A stretch of 64,000 bases of DNA, from positions 18,733,927-18,797,926 of the forward strand of contig JANJXV010000024.1 of NCBI GenBank assembly GCA_024803745.1, read 5' to 3'. Made by a program: the position numbers and the translations under genes. Position 1 is the first letter of the stretch, and each line of letters opens with the position of its first letter. The notes under the pieces are model-generated. The model ran no database searches and was not told the DNA's origin. It saw only the letters and a list, made by a program, of their open reading frames with translations. Shown piece by piece: positions 63,998-64,000 of this stretch. Origin of the DNA: Megascapheus bottae (lineage: Eukaryota; Chordata; Mammalia; Rodentia; Geomyidae).

Positions 63998-64000
63998 GCA
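63717..64000 (+). mobile_element. 7SL/B1-Geo SINE with (CA)n tail at window end
   Basis: gccaggcactggtggctcat, gcctgtaatgctgactactc, tccaattaaccagcaaaaag, ggagctgtggctcaagtaag, ttcaatccccaggccagc. From 63938 the tail is a CA tract with cacg units at the end that continues past the window edge. Confidence 0.9.

Overview
The window is nuclear DNA from a mammal, most likely a rodent of the superfamily Geomyoidea (pocket mice, kangaroo rats, pocket gophers). The main evidence is a family of about 37 dimeric SINEs that share one right-hand module. Eleven join an ID/tRNA-Ala-like left half to that module, which is the architecture published for this rodent group as IDL-Geo. Twenty-six join a 7SL/B1-like left half to the same module. 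Fossil MIR, L2, L3/CR1, Tigger, hAT and MaLR pieces confirm a placental-mammal background. The species assignment is an inference from repeat type.

I found no protein-coding exon, tRNA gene, rRNA or snRNA gene, promoter or CpG island that I can defend. The open reading frames longer than 60 codons are explained by SINEs, microsatellites and chance, or remain unsupported (22372-23059, 33209-33721, 36071-36866, 62765-63010). The window is best read as intergenic or deep-intronic DNA.

Layout. 1-10 kb is AT-rich and sparse, with one SINE flanked by a clear target-site duplication, MIR and L2 relics and a MaLR-type internal piece. 10-24 kb is SINE-dense, with two nested SINE-in-SINE insertions (11.5-12.7 kb) and two Tigger-type DNA transposon relics (16.1 and 20.9 kb). 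24.3-25.2 kb holds an L1 whose ORF2 piece is inverted relative to its 3' end, with a SINE inside the 3' end. 26.0-26.6 kb has a 36-bp tandem duplication and a long GGA tract. 30.4 kb has a fold-back hairpin, and 31.47-31.98 kb a probable ERVK-type solo LTR. 34-36 kb holds a GA/CT microsatellite on a SINE tail and a long degenerate L2-like stretch. 40.9-42.1 kb holds a MaLR-type LTR piece next to an L3/CR1-like relic. 43.1-43.9 kb is an L1 3' end split by a SINE. 45-57 kb alternates SINEs with unique DNA. 58.0-58.2 kb is a hAT-like fossil. 60.8 kb holds a long SINE-containing palindrome that extends into flanking DNA. 63.2-64 kb ends in L1 3' UTR, SINEs and a CA repeat.

There is no gene system here. 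The biologically informative content is the retrotransposition record: target-site duplications, nesting order, SINE tails that grew into microsatellites, and several hairpins that look like products of template switching during replication. All family names come from recalled consensus features read by eye. No alignment or database search was run, and boundaries without a visible target-site duplication are approximate to about 10-30 bp.
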